Counted from the stretch's first letter, positions 1-10,148 are shown. The stretch: 64,000 nt of DNA from Xanthomonas theicola (GCF_014236795.1 NZ_CP049017.1:722001-786000), one strand, 5' to 3'. Numbers and translations: made by a program. Notes: generated by a model from the sequence alone, not told the origin.

Positions 1-871
1 ACTGGCCGTCGGCGGTATAGTTGGGGCGGCCGTTGTCGCGGGTGACCTGGGCGCGCAGCGCTTCGCCCTGCAGCGAGAGCGGACCCTTGATCCAGATCGC
101 TTCCAGGCCGGTGCGGCGCACCTGGTCGGCATCGACCAGGGTGCCCGAATCGACCAGGCGCACGTCGGTCAGGCCGGCTTCCGGGCGCGCGCGCAGGCGC
201 ACCCGCGGGCTGAAGCTCACGTCCAGGCCGTTGTGGAAGCCGCGCGGGTTTTCCTGCGAGTACGCCAGGCCCAGATGCAGCACGTCGCCGTCGGCCTTGA
301 ACGGGGTCCATACGCCGCGCACCGCCTGGGTGGTGCCGGGGTTGTCGCCCTGCAGATCCTTGCCGCCGTAGGCGCCGGCCTGCAGCAGGTACTGCGGGCG
401 CTCGAAGCTCCACTCCACGCCGGTGCGCCGGCCCTGGTAGATCGCCTGGATCGGCAGCGCGGTCTCCATGAAGGTGTCGGCGCGCGAACTGGTCACGCCC
501 TCCAGGCCGACCGGGACCTTGATGTAGCCCAGCCGCATCTTGCCGTAGTCGCTGCCGAACAGCGCCTTGGTCTCGAAGCGGAAGAACACGTCCAGCCACA
601 GTTTGGACTGGAAGTCGAAGTACACCATCGCGTCGTACACGCCCTTCTTCTTCAGCGTGGCGCCGAACTCCTTGCGCCGGAACGCGTTGTCGTCCTGCAG
701 GCGCGGGTCGTCGTCGGAGAAGTTGTTCCAGTCGTAGCCGTAGTTGGCGGTGGCGGCCAATTCGGTGCCGTCGCTGAAGGCGACCTTGGTCGGCCAGTCA
801 TCGAACCGGCTGGCGGCGGCGGGAGCGGCGGCGGTCAGGCACAGCGCAGCGAAGAGAAGGGTATGGCGCAT
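1..871 (-). CDS. Phosphate-selective porin O/P family protein (3' end outside window)
   Basis: Read on the minus strand from ATG at 871, this encodes an N-terminal signal peptide (MRHTLLFAALCLTAAAPAAA) followed by about 270 residues of porin sequence, and it is cut off by the window edge. Features typical of the OprP/OprO family are visible: an aromatic, Asp-rich N terminus (FDDWPTKVAF), GTELAATANYGYDWNNFSDD, then alternating beta-strand segments such as KLWLDVFFRFETKALFGSDY and MRLGYIKVPVGLEGVTSSRA. The family forms outer-membrane trimeric channels for phosphate or polyphosphate. No Pho box can be identified with confidence upstream. The gene is divergent from dctA. The family call is good; the exact substrate is inferred. 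Confidence 0.8.
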   Translation of the reverse strand, partial: MRHTLLFAALCLTAAAPAAASRFDDWPTKVAFSDGTELAATANYGYDWNNFSDDDPRLQDDNAFRRKEFGATLKKKGVYDAMVYFDFQSKLWLDVFFRFETKALFGSDYGKMRLGYIKVPVGLEGVTSSRADTFMETALPIQAIYQGRRTGVEWSFERPQYLLQAGAYGGKDLQGDNPGTTQAVRGVWTPFKADGDVLHLGLAYSQENPRGFHNGLDVSFSPRVRLRARPEAGLTDVRLVDSGTLVDADQVRRTGLEAIWIKGPLSLQGEALRAQVTRDNGRPNYTADGQ

Positions 872-1300
872 GGTGTGATGTCTTCATTGGTGAAGGAAAA
901 AAACGCGCCGACACTCGACTGACGGGAACGGCAAGGTTTGCGCGGGCGGTGCAGCGTGTCGCCGGGACAACGCGCCGCCCGCGAGCAATCGCGGACGCAT
1001 CCGGCGCTTCTTTAAAACGGTATGGCGGCCGCGCGGCAACGCATCCCCCTGAATGCGCATGTGGCGCCGGCAGCAGGGCGGGGTGCACGGCAGCGCCGGC
1101 ACGGAGCGATGCCCGTGGCCGGCGCTGCGCGCCGCCCCTGCCTCCCGTGCGCTGCGGGGACACTGTAACTGCACCGGCAGCGCCGCGACCATGGGACTAG
1201 TACCAATAGGTTATCTGCTTGGAAGCCGGCGCCGCGTACAAAGGCAGCATTCCGCGACCTGCGTCGGGTTGCCGGTCTACATCTGCTCCGGAGCGCACTC
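872..1300. other. Intergenic region between divergent porin and dctA
   Basis: About 430 bases with no convincing gene. Short open frames here are GC artefacts without homology that I recognise. It must hold the promoters of the divergent porin and dctA genes, but I could not pick out a clear pair of -35/-10 boxes. Confidence 0.5.
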
Positions 1301-2638
1301 ATGCATATCCCAACTTCCCTGGCCGGCGGCGGCGTGCATCGGCACGTGCCGTTCTACCGGCAGCTGTACTTCCAGGTGGTGGTCGCCATCGTGCTCGGCG
1401 CATTGCTCGGCCACTTCGAACCGGCCTTCGCCGAGAAGCTCAAGCCGCTGGGCGATGCCTTCATCAAGCTGGTGAAGATGATCATCGCGCCGGTGATCTT
1501 CCTGACCATCGTCACCGGCATCGCCGGCATGACCCAGCTGAAGACGGTGGGCCGGGTGTTCGGCAAGGCGATGATCTACTTCCTGTTCTTCTCCACGCTG
1601 GCGCTGGTGGTCGGCATGGTCGTCGCGCACGTGGTGCAGCCGGGCGCGGGCATGAACATCAATGCGGCCGACCTGAACCAGAGCGCAGTCCACAGCTACG
1701 TGGAGAAGTCGCACGAGCTGACCCTGGTCGGCTTCCTGGTGGACATCATCCCCAAGACCCTGCTCAGCCCGTTCGTCGGCGACAACATCCTGCAGGTGCT
1801 GTTCGTGGCGGTGCTGTTCGGCGTGTCGCTGGCGCTGGTCGGCGAGCGCGGCAGGCCGGTGCTGAACCTGCTGGAGGCGCTGGTCGCACCGGTGTTCAAG
1901 CTGGTGCACATCCTGATGCGCGCGGCGCCGATCGGCGCGTTCGGCGCGATCGCCTTCACCATCGGCAAGTACGGGGTGCAGTCGCTGATCAACCTGGCCT
2001 GGCTGGTGGGCTCGTTCTACGTGACCGCGCTGCTGTTCGTGCTGGTGATCCTGGGCGCGGTGGCGCACCTGTGCGGGTTCTCGATCTTCAAGCTGATCCG
2101 CTACCTGAAGGCGGAACTGCTGCTGGTGCTGGGCACCTCCTCGTCCGAATCGGCGCTGCCGTCGCTGATGGAGAAGATGGAGAAGGCCGGCTGCGAGAAG
2201 TCGGTGGTCGGGTTGGTGGTGCCCACCGGCTACTCGTTCAACCTGGACGGCACCAACATCTACATGACCCTGGCCGCGCTGTTCATCGCCCAGGCGACCA
2301 ACACCGAACTGACCCTGGGCCACCAGATCGCGCTGCTGCTGGTGGCGATGCTCAGCTCCAAGGGCGCCGCGGGCGTGACCGGCGCCGGCTTCATCACCCT
2401 GGCGGCGACGCTGGCGGTGGTGCCGGAGGTGCCGGTGGCGGGCATGGCGCTGATCCTGGGCGTGGACCGCTTCATGAGCGAGTGCCGCTCGCTGACCAAC
2501 TTCATCGGCAACGCGGTGGCCACCGTGGTGGTCTCGCGCTGGGAGAACGCGCTGGATCGCGACCGTCTGCGTATCGCCCTGGACGGCGGCGAAGACGCGC
2601 TGTCCGAGGTCGCGGTCGAGCCTGCCGCGATCCGCTGA
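1301..2638 (+). CDS. dctA: C4-dicarboxylate:cation symporter DctA
   Basis: A 445-residue inner-membrane carrier of the dicarboxylate/amino acid:cation symporter family (glutamate transporter fold). It imports succinate, fumarate and malate with protons. The family signature is present: the first re-entrant hairpin [14 protein letters not shown] near residue 280, the TM7 motif [10 protein letters not shown] near 313, and the TM8/HP2 region [13 protein letters not shown] followed by [18 protein letters not shown]. Length matches DctA proteins (about 430-450). It is followed by malic enzyme in the same direction, so C4-acid import is paired with malate decarboxylation, though the hairpin at 2657-2679 probably separates the transcripts. 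Confidence 0.93.
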   Translation: MHIPTSLAGGGVHRHVPFYRQLYFQVVVAIVLGALLGHFEPAFAEKLKPLGDAFIKLVKMIIAPVIFLTIVTGIAGMTQLKTVGRVFGKAMIYFLFFSTLALVVGMVVAHVVQPGAGMNINAADLNQSAVHSYVEKSHELTLVGFLVDIIPKTLLSPFVGDNILQVLFVAVLFGVSLALVGERGRPVLNLLEALVAPVFKLVHILMRAAPIGAFGAIAFTIGKYGVQSLINLAWLVGSFYVTALLFVLVILGAVAHLCGFSIFKLIRYLKAELLLVLGTSSSESALPSLMEKMEKAGCEKSVVGLVVPTGYSFNLDGTNIYMTLAALFIAQATNTELTLGHQIALLLVAMLSSKGAAGVTGAGFITLAATLAVVPEVPVAGMALILGVDRFMSECRSLTNFIGNAVATVVVSRWENALDRDRLRIALDGGEDALSEVAVEPAAIR

Positions 2639-2656
2639 GTTTTCACCCCGCTGCGC

Positions 2657-2679
2657 ACGCGCCGGCCTTGCCGGCGCGT
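2657..2679 (+). terminator. Hairpin terminator after dctA
   Basis: A perfect 10-bp GC-rich stem (ACGCGCCGGC and its complement) with a 3-base loop lies 18 bases after the dctA stop and is followed by a weak T run. It is likely an intrinsic or hairpin-stabilised terminator. Confidence 0.5.
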
Positions 2680-2786
2680 CGCGTTTGCGGCCCCGGGCCT
2701 GCGTGGCGACAGCCGCTAGACAGACTCGGCCCTGGTCCAAGGAGTAGAATCCTGGGTCCTCGCGCCTCTCGACCACAGAAGCCTCG

Positions 2787-5075
<2,289 letters not shown>

Positions 5076-5240
5076 GGTGTGATTATGGCGACAGACCGCA
5101 ATGGTTGGTCCGGCGCCTAGTAATCAACTGTGTCCAGAATTATCTTCGTAGAGGGGGGCAATTGTTGGCTGCTCTTCATGAAGGGGTAGCTCTTGGCTGT
5201 CGGAATTAAGCTGCTCAACTTAAAACTGGAAGGAAACAGT

Positions 5241-5426
5241 ATGCGCGAATTGAAGGGATTTGAGGTTAGCCAGGTCAGTAGTGGTGATGGCATCTACTCT
5301 AAAAATGTTCAACTTCAGTTTCGAGATATGATGGTGGGCACGGCTGCTGGTGCAATTATGGGTGGTCCGGCTGGCGCTGCGGTTGGCTTGATTGCTGGCG
5401 CGATCGTCGGATATCGCGGCGCATAA
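5241..5426 (+). CDS. Small Gly-rich peptide with a double-glycine-type leader (putative bacteriocin precursor)
   Basis: ATG at 5241 follows a good ribosome site (AAGGAAACAGT). The 61-residue product starts MRELKGFEVSQVSSG, whose residues at -4 (V), -7 (V), -8 (E), -12 (L) and -13 (E) line up with the GG-leader consensus seen in the peptide at 7873. The cleavage pair here would be SG instead of GG. The predicted mature part of about 46 residues ends in a Gly/Ala-rich hydrophobic stretch with several GxxxG-like steps (MVGTAAGAIMGGPAGAAVGL), typical of pore-forming class II bacteriocins. A membrane protein of immunity-like size follows. An earlier start at 5193 is possible but lacks the leader logic. 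Function is inferred. Confidence 0.7.
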   Translation: MRELKGFEVSQVSSGDGIYSKNVQLQFRDMMVGTAAGAIMGGPAGAAVGLIAGAIVGYRGA

Positions 5427-5444
5427 TTGAGTTGACGAGTTGAG

Positions 5445-5469
5445 GCGCCGCTTGTTCAAGCGGCGCTTT
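5445..5469 (+). terminator. Terminator hairpin after the 5241 peptide gene
   Basis: GCGCCGCTTG (5445-5454) pairs perfectly with 5457-5466, followed by TTT. It lies 18 bases after the peptide stop. Such a hairpin would give excess peptide transcript over the downstream immunity-like gene. Confidence 0.6.
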
Positions 5470-5499
5470 CTATTGGATTCTCAAAATGAAGGTGCTTGC

Positions 5500-5781
5500 A
5501 TGATTTTCCGAGACCCGGCTATCGCAATGTGGTTGTTTGTAAAGGTTGGCCGCCCAATCTCGGCTGATTCTATGCGTCGTTCCTTCGGACTGCGCTGTTT
5601 TGTGTATGCACTGAACTTCTTCATAACATGGGGGCTTTTTGTCACTATTGTTTGGACATTGCTGGATCCAAATAAATTTGGAATTAGTATTGTCTGTGCA
5701 GTCTTGGGCTCTTTGGTTTACGGGGTTTTGGTTGCCGCGGTGCAGCCAAGGATTATCAAGGGGCCTGATGACCAGATATAG
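5500..5781 (+). CDS. Small two-TM membrane protein, candidate immunity protein
   Basis: Start at ATG 5500 (MIFRDPAIAMWLFVKVGRPI) follows AATGAAGGT as ribosome site, giving 93 residues. Two membrane segments are clear: YALNFFITWGLFVTIVWTLL and ISIVCAVLGSLVYGVLVAAV. The C terminus is short and charged (IIKGPDDQI). No family is recognised. Its size, topology and position directly after a GG-leader peptide gene suggest bacteriocin immunity; this is inference. Base composition is clearly lower in GC than maeB, which suggests transfer. Confidence 0.6.
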   Translation: MIFRDPAIAMWLFVKVGRPISADSMRRSFGLRCFVYALNFFITWGLFVTIVWTLLDPNKFGISIVCAVLGSLVYGVLVAAVQPRIIKGPDDQI

Positions 5782-5920
5782 CCAAATTTTCTGCTCTTTG
5801 GAATGCCGTAAGTTTAAGTTGAGACTTTAAAAACGGATCCATATCCGATCTCCGACGGTAAATTCAACAGGTCGAGACAACCGGGATTGCCCATGCCCCG
5901 CTACAAGCCGCAAGAGCGCA

Positions 5921-6193
5921 CGCGTGTTCACCGGCGGCGTGGCGATCGGCTCGATCCTGATGGGCATCTCCAAGCCGGTGCACGTCCTCACCAGCAGCGC
6001 CACCTCGCGCCGGGTGATGAACATGACCGCGATCGCCGCGGTCGACGCGAAGATCCGCAGGCAGCTAGTGTGCTGTTTTCGAAAAAACTAGCCGTTGATT
6101 GCTGGTGAATATATGTATATCAACATGTTGGCTTGTGGTACACAGGTAAGTTATTTCGAGCACTGCACACTAGAAGCGGAGAAGCACGGCTGA
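5921..6193 (+). pseudogene. Duplicated, diverged 3' end of maeB, interrupted by a MITE
   Basis: Bases 5921-6066 match 4911-5056 of maeB at about 94% identity and in frame, encoding RVFTGGVAIGSILMGISKPV and onward. The frame is broken by the insertion at 6068-6170 and resumes after it as EAEKHG-stop (6173-6193), parallel to EAEKR-stop of maeB. It is therefore the complete 3' end of another maeB allele, not a random duplicate. It marks the edge of the segment 5076-5920 as inserted material, or marks recombination with foreign DNA that carried its own maeB tail. Confidence 0.85.
6068..6170. mobile_element. 103-bp MITE-like element with terminal inverted repeats and TA duplication
   Basis: The left end GTGTGCTGTTTTCG and the complement of the right end (GTGTGCAGTGCTCG) match at 11 of 14 bases. 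TA flanks both sides (6066-6067 and 6171-6172), within CTAG. Removing the element restores the reading frame of the maeB tail copy. TA duplication inside CTAG is typical of IS630/Tc1-type transposition, so this is probably a non-autonomous derivative of such an element. It has no coding capacity. Confidence 0.75.
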
Positions 6194-6523
6194 AGTTCCA
6201 CCTTTATTTTTTGGAAGTTTTCCCCTGCCCCTACCCTCGGGGAGAACGGGCGCACCGCAGTGCGGATGATGACCTGTTCCCCTCCGCCTGCGCATCATGG
6301 CGCCATCGCCAGCCGCCGGTTCCGGTCTTTGCCGACGACATTGCAGCATTCGGTCGACAACGCTGGCATCCAAGCAATCGATGCCGTCGTGGCAGCGCCT
6401 GCAAGCAAGAGCAGGCCAGGAAAATTGACCTGTATTGCGGCCTGCCGCGGTCTCTTGAAAAGTGCCTATTTCCTGTGATAAATCTCTTTCCATAGACTGA
6501 CAAGAGGTCGGCGGGGGATCAGG
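6174..6523 (+). promoter_or_regulatory. Non-coding stretch with a candidate promoter for the adaptor gene
   Basis: No gene is supported in these 350 bases apart from the last codons of the maeB tail copy. Near the end is a good sigma-70-like promoter: TTGAAA at 6455-6460, a 16-base spacer, then TGTGATAAA with the -10 at 6477-6482. This is about 40 bases upstream of the ATG at 6524. Confidence 0.45.
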
Positions 6524-7789
6524 ATGTCACCAGGACTGTTCCGCACGTAAGTGCTCCAAGCCAGGCGTACCAGTTGGCTGGGCGGGGTGTCGCTGACCCA
6601 GCCACCGAAGGCGTGGCTGTTGACCGTGGCAGCGAGCGCGGTGGCCTCGGCCGTGGTGCTGTTTCTGTGCCTGGCGACCTATACCCGCCGCTCCAGCGTG
6701 ATCGGGCAATTGCAGCCGGCCAGGGGGCTGGCCACGGTCCTGGCACCGGCCAGCGGCGTGGTCGGGCGCATGCAGGTGTCCGAAGGCGACAAGGTGGCGA
6801 CCGGGCAGGCCCTGGCGTTGGTCAGCGTGCCGCGTGCCACCGTGGCCAGCGGCGATACCGTGGCGGCGCTGGAACGGCGGTTGGGGCAGCGCCGCGAGGG
6901 GCTTGTCGCCGCCCGCGCGGCCGAGTTGGACGCGCTGTCCGTCCAGGACGGAGGGCTGGCCGCACAATTGGCGGCAGCCAGGAGCGAACTGGCGCAGATG
7001 GACACCGAGACCGCCACGCGCCGGGAGCAGGTCCGCATCGCCGGGGAGACGCTGGAGCGCCTGCGCCGTCTGGAGGACGTGCGCTATGTCAGCGTGCTGC
7101 AGATCAAGCAGCAGGAATCGTCCGTGCTCGAATACACCAGCCAGATGCAGGCGATGCAGCGGCAGGCGATCGCCACCCGGCGGACCATCGTGCAATTGCA
7201 GCAGGCGCTGAGGGAACTGCCGGCGCAGCGCCGGTCGGCGCAGGCCGGCTACCAACGCGATCTGGCGCAGTTGGAGTAGGAACAGGTGGAGACCGAGGCG
7301 CGCGGTGCGCTGGCGGTGGTGGCGCCGATTGCCGGCATGGTGGCGACGCAGAACGTCAAGCCTGGACAGGCGGTACAGGCCGGGCAGCCGCTGCTGAGCC
7401 TGCTGCCGGACGACGGCGAACTGGAGGCCGAACTGCTGGTGCCCAGCCGCGCCATCGGTTTCGTCGCGCCGGGGGATGCGGTGACGCTGCGCTATCAGGC
7501 ATATCCGTACCAGAAGTTCGGCCACCAGCGGGGCAAGGTGGCGCGGATCAGCCGCAGCGCGTTGAGCCGTGGCGAACGCGGTGCATCGATCGGCGATGCG
7601 CAGCAGGGCGAAGCGTACTACCGGGTGACGGTGGCGCTGGCGCGGCAGGCGATCACCGCCTATGGCAGGTCGGAACCCTTGAAACCCGGAATGTTGCTCG
7701 ATGCGGACATCCTGGGGGAGAAGCGGAGGCTGATCGAATGGGTGTTCGAGCCGTTGTATGCGCTCAAAGGAAAGGTTGGAAGCGACTGA
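6524..7789 (+). pseudogene. HlyD/CvaA-type periplasmic adaptor of a peptide exporter, broken by two nonsense codons
   Basis: Read in one frame from ATG 6524, the product begins MSPGLFRT, hits TAA at 6548, continues VLQARRTSWLGGVSLTQPP and a membrane anchor (LLTVAASAVASAVVLFLCLA), then the biotinyl-lipoyl-like half VLAPASGVVGRMQVSEGDKV, a coiled-coil region, TAG at 7277, and resumes EQVETEARGALAVVAPIAGM with the second lipoyl half and beta-barrel to 7789. Both stops are single-base changes in an otherwise intact frame of about 420 codons. The adaptor links inner-membrane C39 ABC exporters to TolC. Either export is lost, a suppressor or readthrough operates, or an adaptor elsewhere substitutes. 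Confidence 0.85.
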
Positions 7790-7872
7790 TCCTGTGAGGT
7801 AGAGATTGCCGGGTGGGTTCCCGGCCCCAAGGCGCAGGGGTGCTGTGCCAACACTTCAAAGGAGATAGGGAA

Positions 7873-8019
7873 ATGCGGGAGTTGACTATGAACGAACTGA
7901 ATGAAGTCGATGGTGGGACATCATATAGTGCTGGATATGCCACTGGGCAATTTGTCGCCAAGACCATTATCGCGGTTGGTACTGTTGCGGGGCTCTATGC
8001 TCTCCTGATTTCGGCTTGA
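7873..8019 (+). CDS. Double-glycine leader peptide, putative bacteriocin/microcin precursor A
   Basis: A 48-residue precursor starting at ATG 7873, preceded by GGAGATAGGG. The leader MRELTMNELNEVDGG is a textbook GG leader (L at -12, E at -8, L at -7, V at -4, GG at -2/-1), the substrate signal for C39-peptidase ABC exporters such as the one at 10990. The mature part would be 33 residues, hydrophobic with small residues (SAGYATGQFVAKTIIAVGTV), consistent with a membrane-active class II peptide. Only 11 bases separate it from the next peptide gene, so the two look like a two-peptide system. The activity is inferred. Confidence 0.8.
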   Translation: MRELTMNELNEVDGGTSYSAGYATGQFVAKTIIAVGTVAGLYALLISA

Positions 8020-8030
8020 TAGGGGGAATT

Positions 8031-8186
8031 ATGAAAGAAATGAATAATTTAGACGTTGATGCAGTTTTTGGTGGAGTTGGAACTGCTGGCGCTCCACCGA
8101 TTTCGGGTAATGAGTTGATTGGAGGCTCGAGGGAAGCTGCAAGTTTTCTGAAGGGTTTCTTGCAGGGGTTCTACGACACATTTTGA
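8031..8186 (+). CDS. Double-glycine leader peptide, putative partner bacteriocin B
   Basis: A short ORF of 51 codons from ATG 8031, preceded by AGGGGGAATT as ribosome site. The leader is MKEMNNLDVDAVFGG, with L at -9, V at -7 and GG at the cleavage site. The predicted mature peptide of 36 residues begins VGTAGAPPISGNELIGGSRE and ends in an amphipathic segment AASFLKGFLQGFYDTF. It sits 11 bases after the 7873 gene and is followed by a hairpin and a small membrane protein gene. This arrangement is the usual one for two-component bacteriocins with immunity. Function is inferred from leader and context. Confidence 0.75.
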   Translation: MKEMNNLDVDAVFGGVGTAGAPPISGNELIGGSREAASFLKGFLQGFYDTF

Positions 8187-8200
8187 TTTAAATGAAGGCC

Positions 8201-8223
8201 GCCTGCCCGTTTTACGGGCGGGC
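8201..8223 (+). terminator. Hairpin between peptide pair and immunity-like gene
   Basis: GCCTGCCCGT (8201-8210) pairs with ACGGGCGGGC (8214-8223) around a TTT loop, with one G-T wobble. Only a short T stretch follows, so it may attenuate rather than fully terminate transcription. Confidence 0.45.
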
Positions 8224-8241
8224 TTACATGGGAGTACACTC

Positions 8242-8418
8242 ATGAAACTGGCTTTTGCATGTGCACTGTATATAATTATTCTTGGAGCTATCGTTTTTAA
8301 GTCCGGATTTGAAAGGTCGGACTATTTATTGATGCTGATTGGATTTATTTCATTATTTGTCGCCTACAGGGTTTGGAAGTCTATCGATTCGGCGAGCAAC
8401 GCGGGCAAATTGAAATAG
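8242..8418 (+). CDS. 58-residue membrane protein, candidate immunity protein for the peptide pair
   Basis: ATG 8242 follows GGGAGTACACTC. The product has two membrane segments, LAFACALYIIILGAIVF and YLLMLIGFISLFVAYRVW, and a polar tail (KSIDSASNAGKLK). No family is recognised. Its location right after two GG-leader peptide genes and its topology resemble small hydrophobic immunity proteins. AT content is high compared with core genes nearby. Confidence 0.6.
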   Translation: MKLAFACALYIIILGAIVFKSGFERSDYLLMLIGFISLFVAYRVWKSIDSASNAGKLK

Positions 8419-8516
8419 CGCCAAGATTTTTAATTATCTTGCAAGTCCAAGTGAATGCATGGTATGCGCAAGACTTTAAATACGCAGGTCTCCCTCTGGA
8501 CAAGAGAGTATAGATA

Positions 8517-9560
8517 GTGATTGCGAGTCGCAGGTGGAACGACATCGACATACTTCCATCGAAGGAGGGAGAGGGGTGGTCTGTTTTCAAGGCGCGCAAA
8601 CAGATCGATGCAAGCTACTCCGAGATTGCATCTCTCGTTGCGCGTTGGCTGCCGGCAAATCCTCTACTTATCGGGGCTCCGGGAGAAAAGCGGTTTCTAC
8701 CTCCTGTGCTTATCTCGGAATTTGAGGCTGTTGCGCTTAGAACCGTTCGAAACAACTGCCGCAACATGATTATTGCGCTTGCGGCGTGCGGAGTCGTTCT
8801 ACTGTGTACTTCTGCAGCTGATCCAACATCCTCTGTTTTTTTGATCGGACTAATGGCGATTGCACTCGGGGCGACCATCGCTCTTGACTACTATCTTGGA
8901 TTGCGGAACCGCGAGCGCTTGACTGAGAGGGCACTTTTTTTTCGTTGGCTTAAGGTCGATTCGTCAGCCAGACTTGGATTCCTTGTTTGGCTTGTCATCG
9001 CACTTGGCATGGGTGTACTGCAATGGCTGTTGCTGCAACACCTTGGGAGTATGGATTCACTATTCCATAACTTTGGCTTTATGTACGCTGATGTGAGTGC
9101 TGGGCAGTATTGGAGGATTATAACCGGTCCGTACTTGCACTATTCGATGTTTCATTACTTGAATAACGTAATGCTTCTGCTGTTCGCGGGGACTCTGGCG
9201 TTTGCTTTGTTTGGAAGATCGGTATTTTTAGTTTTTATTATCGGAAATGCTTGTGCTGCACTCGCGCAGATGAAATTTGGGGGAGGGGACTTTGATAATT
9301 ATGGGGGGGTATCAGGTGGGGTCTATGCATTGTTTGGCGCACTGATCTCGGCGGGGGTGGTCAAGCGCCAGTTGTTTCCAAAAGGCTTTTGGTTGTTGAT
9401 CTTAAATCTGACTGTGCTTGGAATATTTGCGTCAGAGGTCATTTCAGAAAATACAGCGTCGGCTGCCCACGCCGCCGGTATCTTCCTTGGGGGGGAGTGG
9501 GCATCTACTACGGCCTCAAGCAAGCGAGCAGTTAAATTTGAGAATCATCGTCCAGAATGA
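8517..9560 (+). CDS. Rhomboid-family intramembrane serine protease, C terminus frameshifted at a G tract
   Basis: A 347-residue multi-spanning protein starting at GTG 8517. The rhomboid core is clear: GQYWRIITGPYLHYSMFHYL with the H-x-x-x-N motif (H213), the catalytic serine motif GGVSGGVYALFG (S266), and the catalytic histidine in AAHAAGIFLGG (H318). An extra hydrophilic N-terminal region of about 80 residues has no family I recognise. At the seven-G run 9489-9495 the frame leaves the expected path. With one more G the protein would end GVGIYYGLKQASS, with its stop at 9532-9534, just before the next gene. The catalytic residues precede the shift, so activity may survive. It could process or confer resistance to the exported peptides; this is inference. 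Confidence 0.8.
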   Translation: MIASRRWNDIDILPSKEGEGWSVFKARKQIDASYSEIASLVARWLPANPLLIGAPGEKRFLPPVLISEFEAVALRTVRNNCRNMIIALAACGVVLLCTSAADPTSSVFLIGLMAIALGATIALDYYLGLRNRERLTERALFFRWLKVDSSARLGFLVWLVIALGMGVLQWLLLQHLGSMDSLFHNFGFMYADVSAGQYWRIITGPYLHYSMFHYLNNVMLLLFAGTLAFALFGRSVFLVFIIGNACAALAQMKFGGGDFDNYGGVSGGVYALFGALISAGVVKRQLFPKGFWLLILNLTVLGIFASEVISENTASAAHAAGIFLGGEWASTTASSKRAVKFENHRPE

Positions 9561-9718
9561 AATGTCCGAGTGCGGACTTGCCTCCCTGGCCATGGTCTCA
9601 GGCTGGCATGGAAAAGCGCTGGGCCTGTCTGAAATGCGCGGCCGCTTTCCACTGTCGCTGAAAGGCGCCAAACTCAGCCACCTGATCCATATCGCCCAGC
9701 AAACTCGGCTTCTCCTCC
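9538..9718 (+). pseudogene. Remnant of a second C39-peptidase ABC exporter
   Basis: From a TTG at 9538 the frame reads LRIIVQNEMSECGLASLAMV and on through GRFPLSLKGAKLSHLIHIAQ, clearly homologous to the first 57 residues of the exporter at 10990 (MDACLQNEAAECGLASLAMV). An extra A in the run at 9699-9701 shifts the frame, and similarity ends about 20 bases later. The rest of the gene is absent. The catalytic cysteine (ECGLA) is retained. The start overlaps the end of the reconstructed rhomboid frame, suggesting the two were once an operon. Confidence 0.8.
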
Positions 9719-9996
9719 CGCCCCGTTCACGCTTCCGGAATTGCCCTTGGAGACGCAGTACAGCCTAAAGCATGAAGGTGCGATGATTTGATGCGAACGC
9801 TGTTGAGTGCGTATCGGCGGTTTTAATCCGATGTTGATGAATCATATCTCGCCGTATGCGGATTTTCTTAAATGCTCAGTCGGCCATCAAATAAATCGAT
9901 GTATTGTGAATGGAAGTTCGGCGTTAGTTTTTTGAGGCGTATGTCGGTTCTTCCCCGGCGCAGGGTATGCGTCATAGCGACTGTGAGAGGTGATCT

Positions 9997-10137
9997 ATGC
10001 GTGAGTTGAAATTTGAAGAAACCGTTGCTGTTACTGGCGGGCTTGAGGCCGGCTGCTCATATACCAAGACGGTCACAAAGAACGCAGATGGAAGCACGAC
10101 GACAACCAAGACGTACGAATGTCATGCTAAGGCCTGA
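9997..10137 (+). CDS. Double-glycine leader peptide with two cysteines, putative microcin precursor
   Basis: A 46-residue precursor from ATG 9997 with ribosome site GAGAGGTG. Leader MRELKFEETVAVTGG matches the leaders at 5241 and 7873 in its first residues and ends in GG. The predicted mature peptide has 31 residues, is Thr/Lys-rich and hydrophilic (LEAGCSYTKTVTKNADGSTT), and has Cys at mature positions 5 and 27, which could form a disulfide. It is unlike the hydrophobic peptides at 5241-8186, so it probably has a different target or role. A strong terminator follows directly. Confidence 0.75.
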   Translation: MRELKFEETVAVTGGLEAGCSYTKTVTKNADGSTTTTKTYECHAKA

Positions 10138-10148
10138 TTCTGATTTTT

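Noticed and set aside
872-1300. Pho box upstream of the porin
   Set aside because: Only a fragment (CTGTAACT) resembles half a Pho box; the second half at the right spacing is missing.
5083-5120. Very short ORF right after maeB (MATDRNGWSGA)
   Set aside because: Eleven codons with no leader features or ribosome site; no evidence that it is translated.
6574-7797. 407-residue plus-strand frame over the adaptor region
   Set aside because: It is the wrong frame: its Gly/Ala/Arg-rich product has no adaptor motifs. The conserved adaptor lies in the frame with the two nonsense codons.
9830-9934. 34-codon ORF (MLMNHISPYADFLKCSVGHQ...) before the 9997 peptide
   Set aside because: No leader-like motif, weak start context and no recognisable relation to the other peptides.
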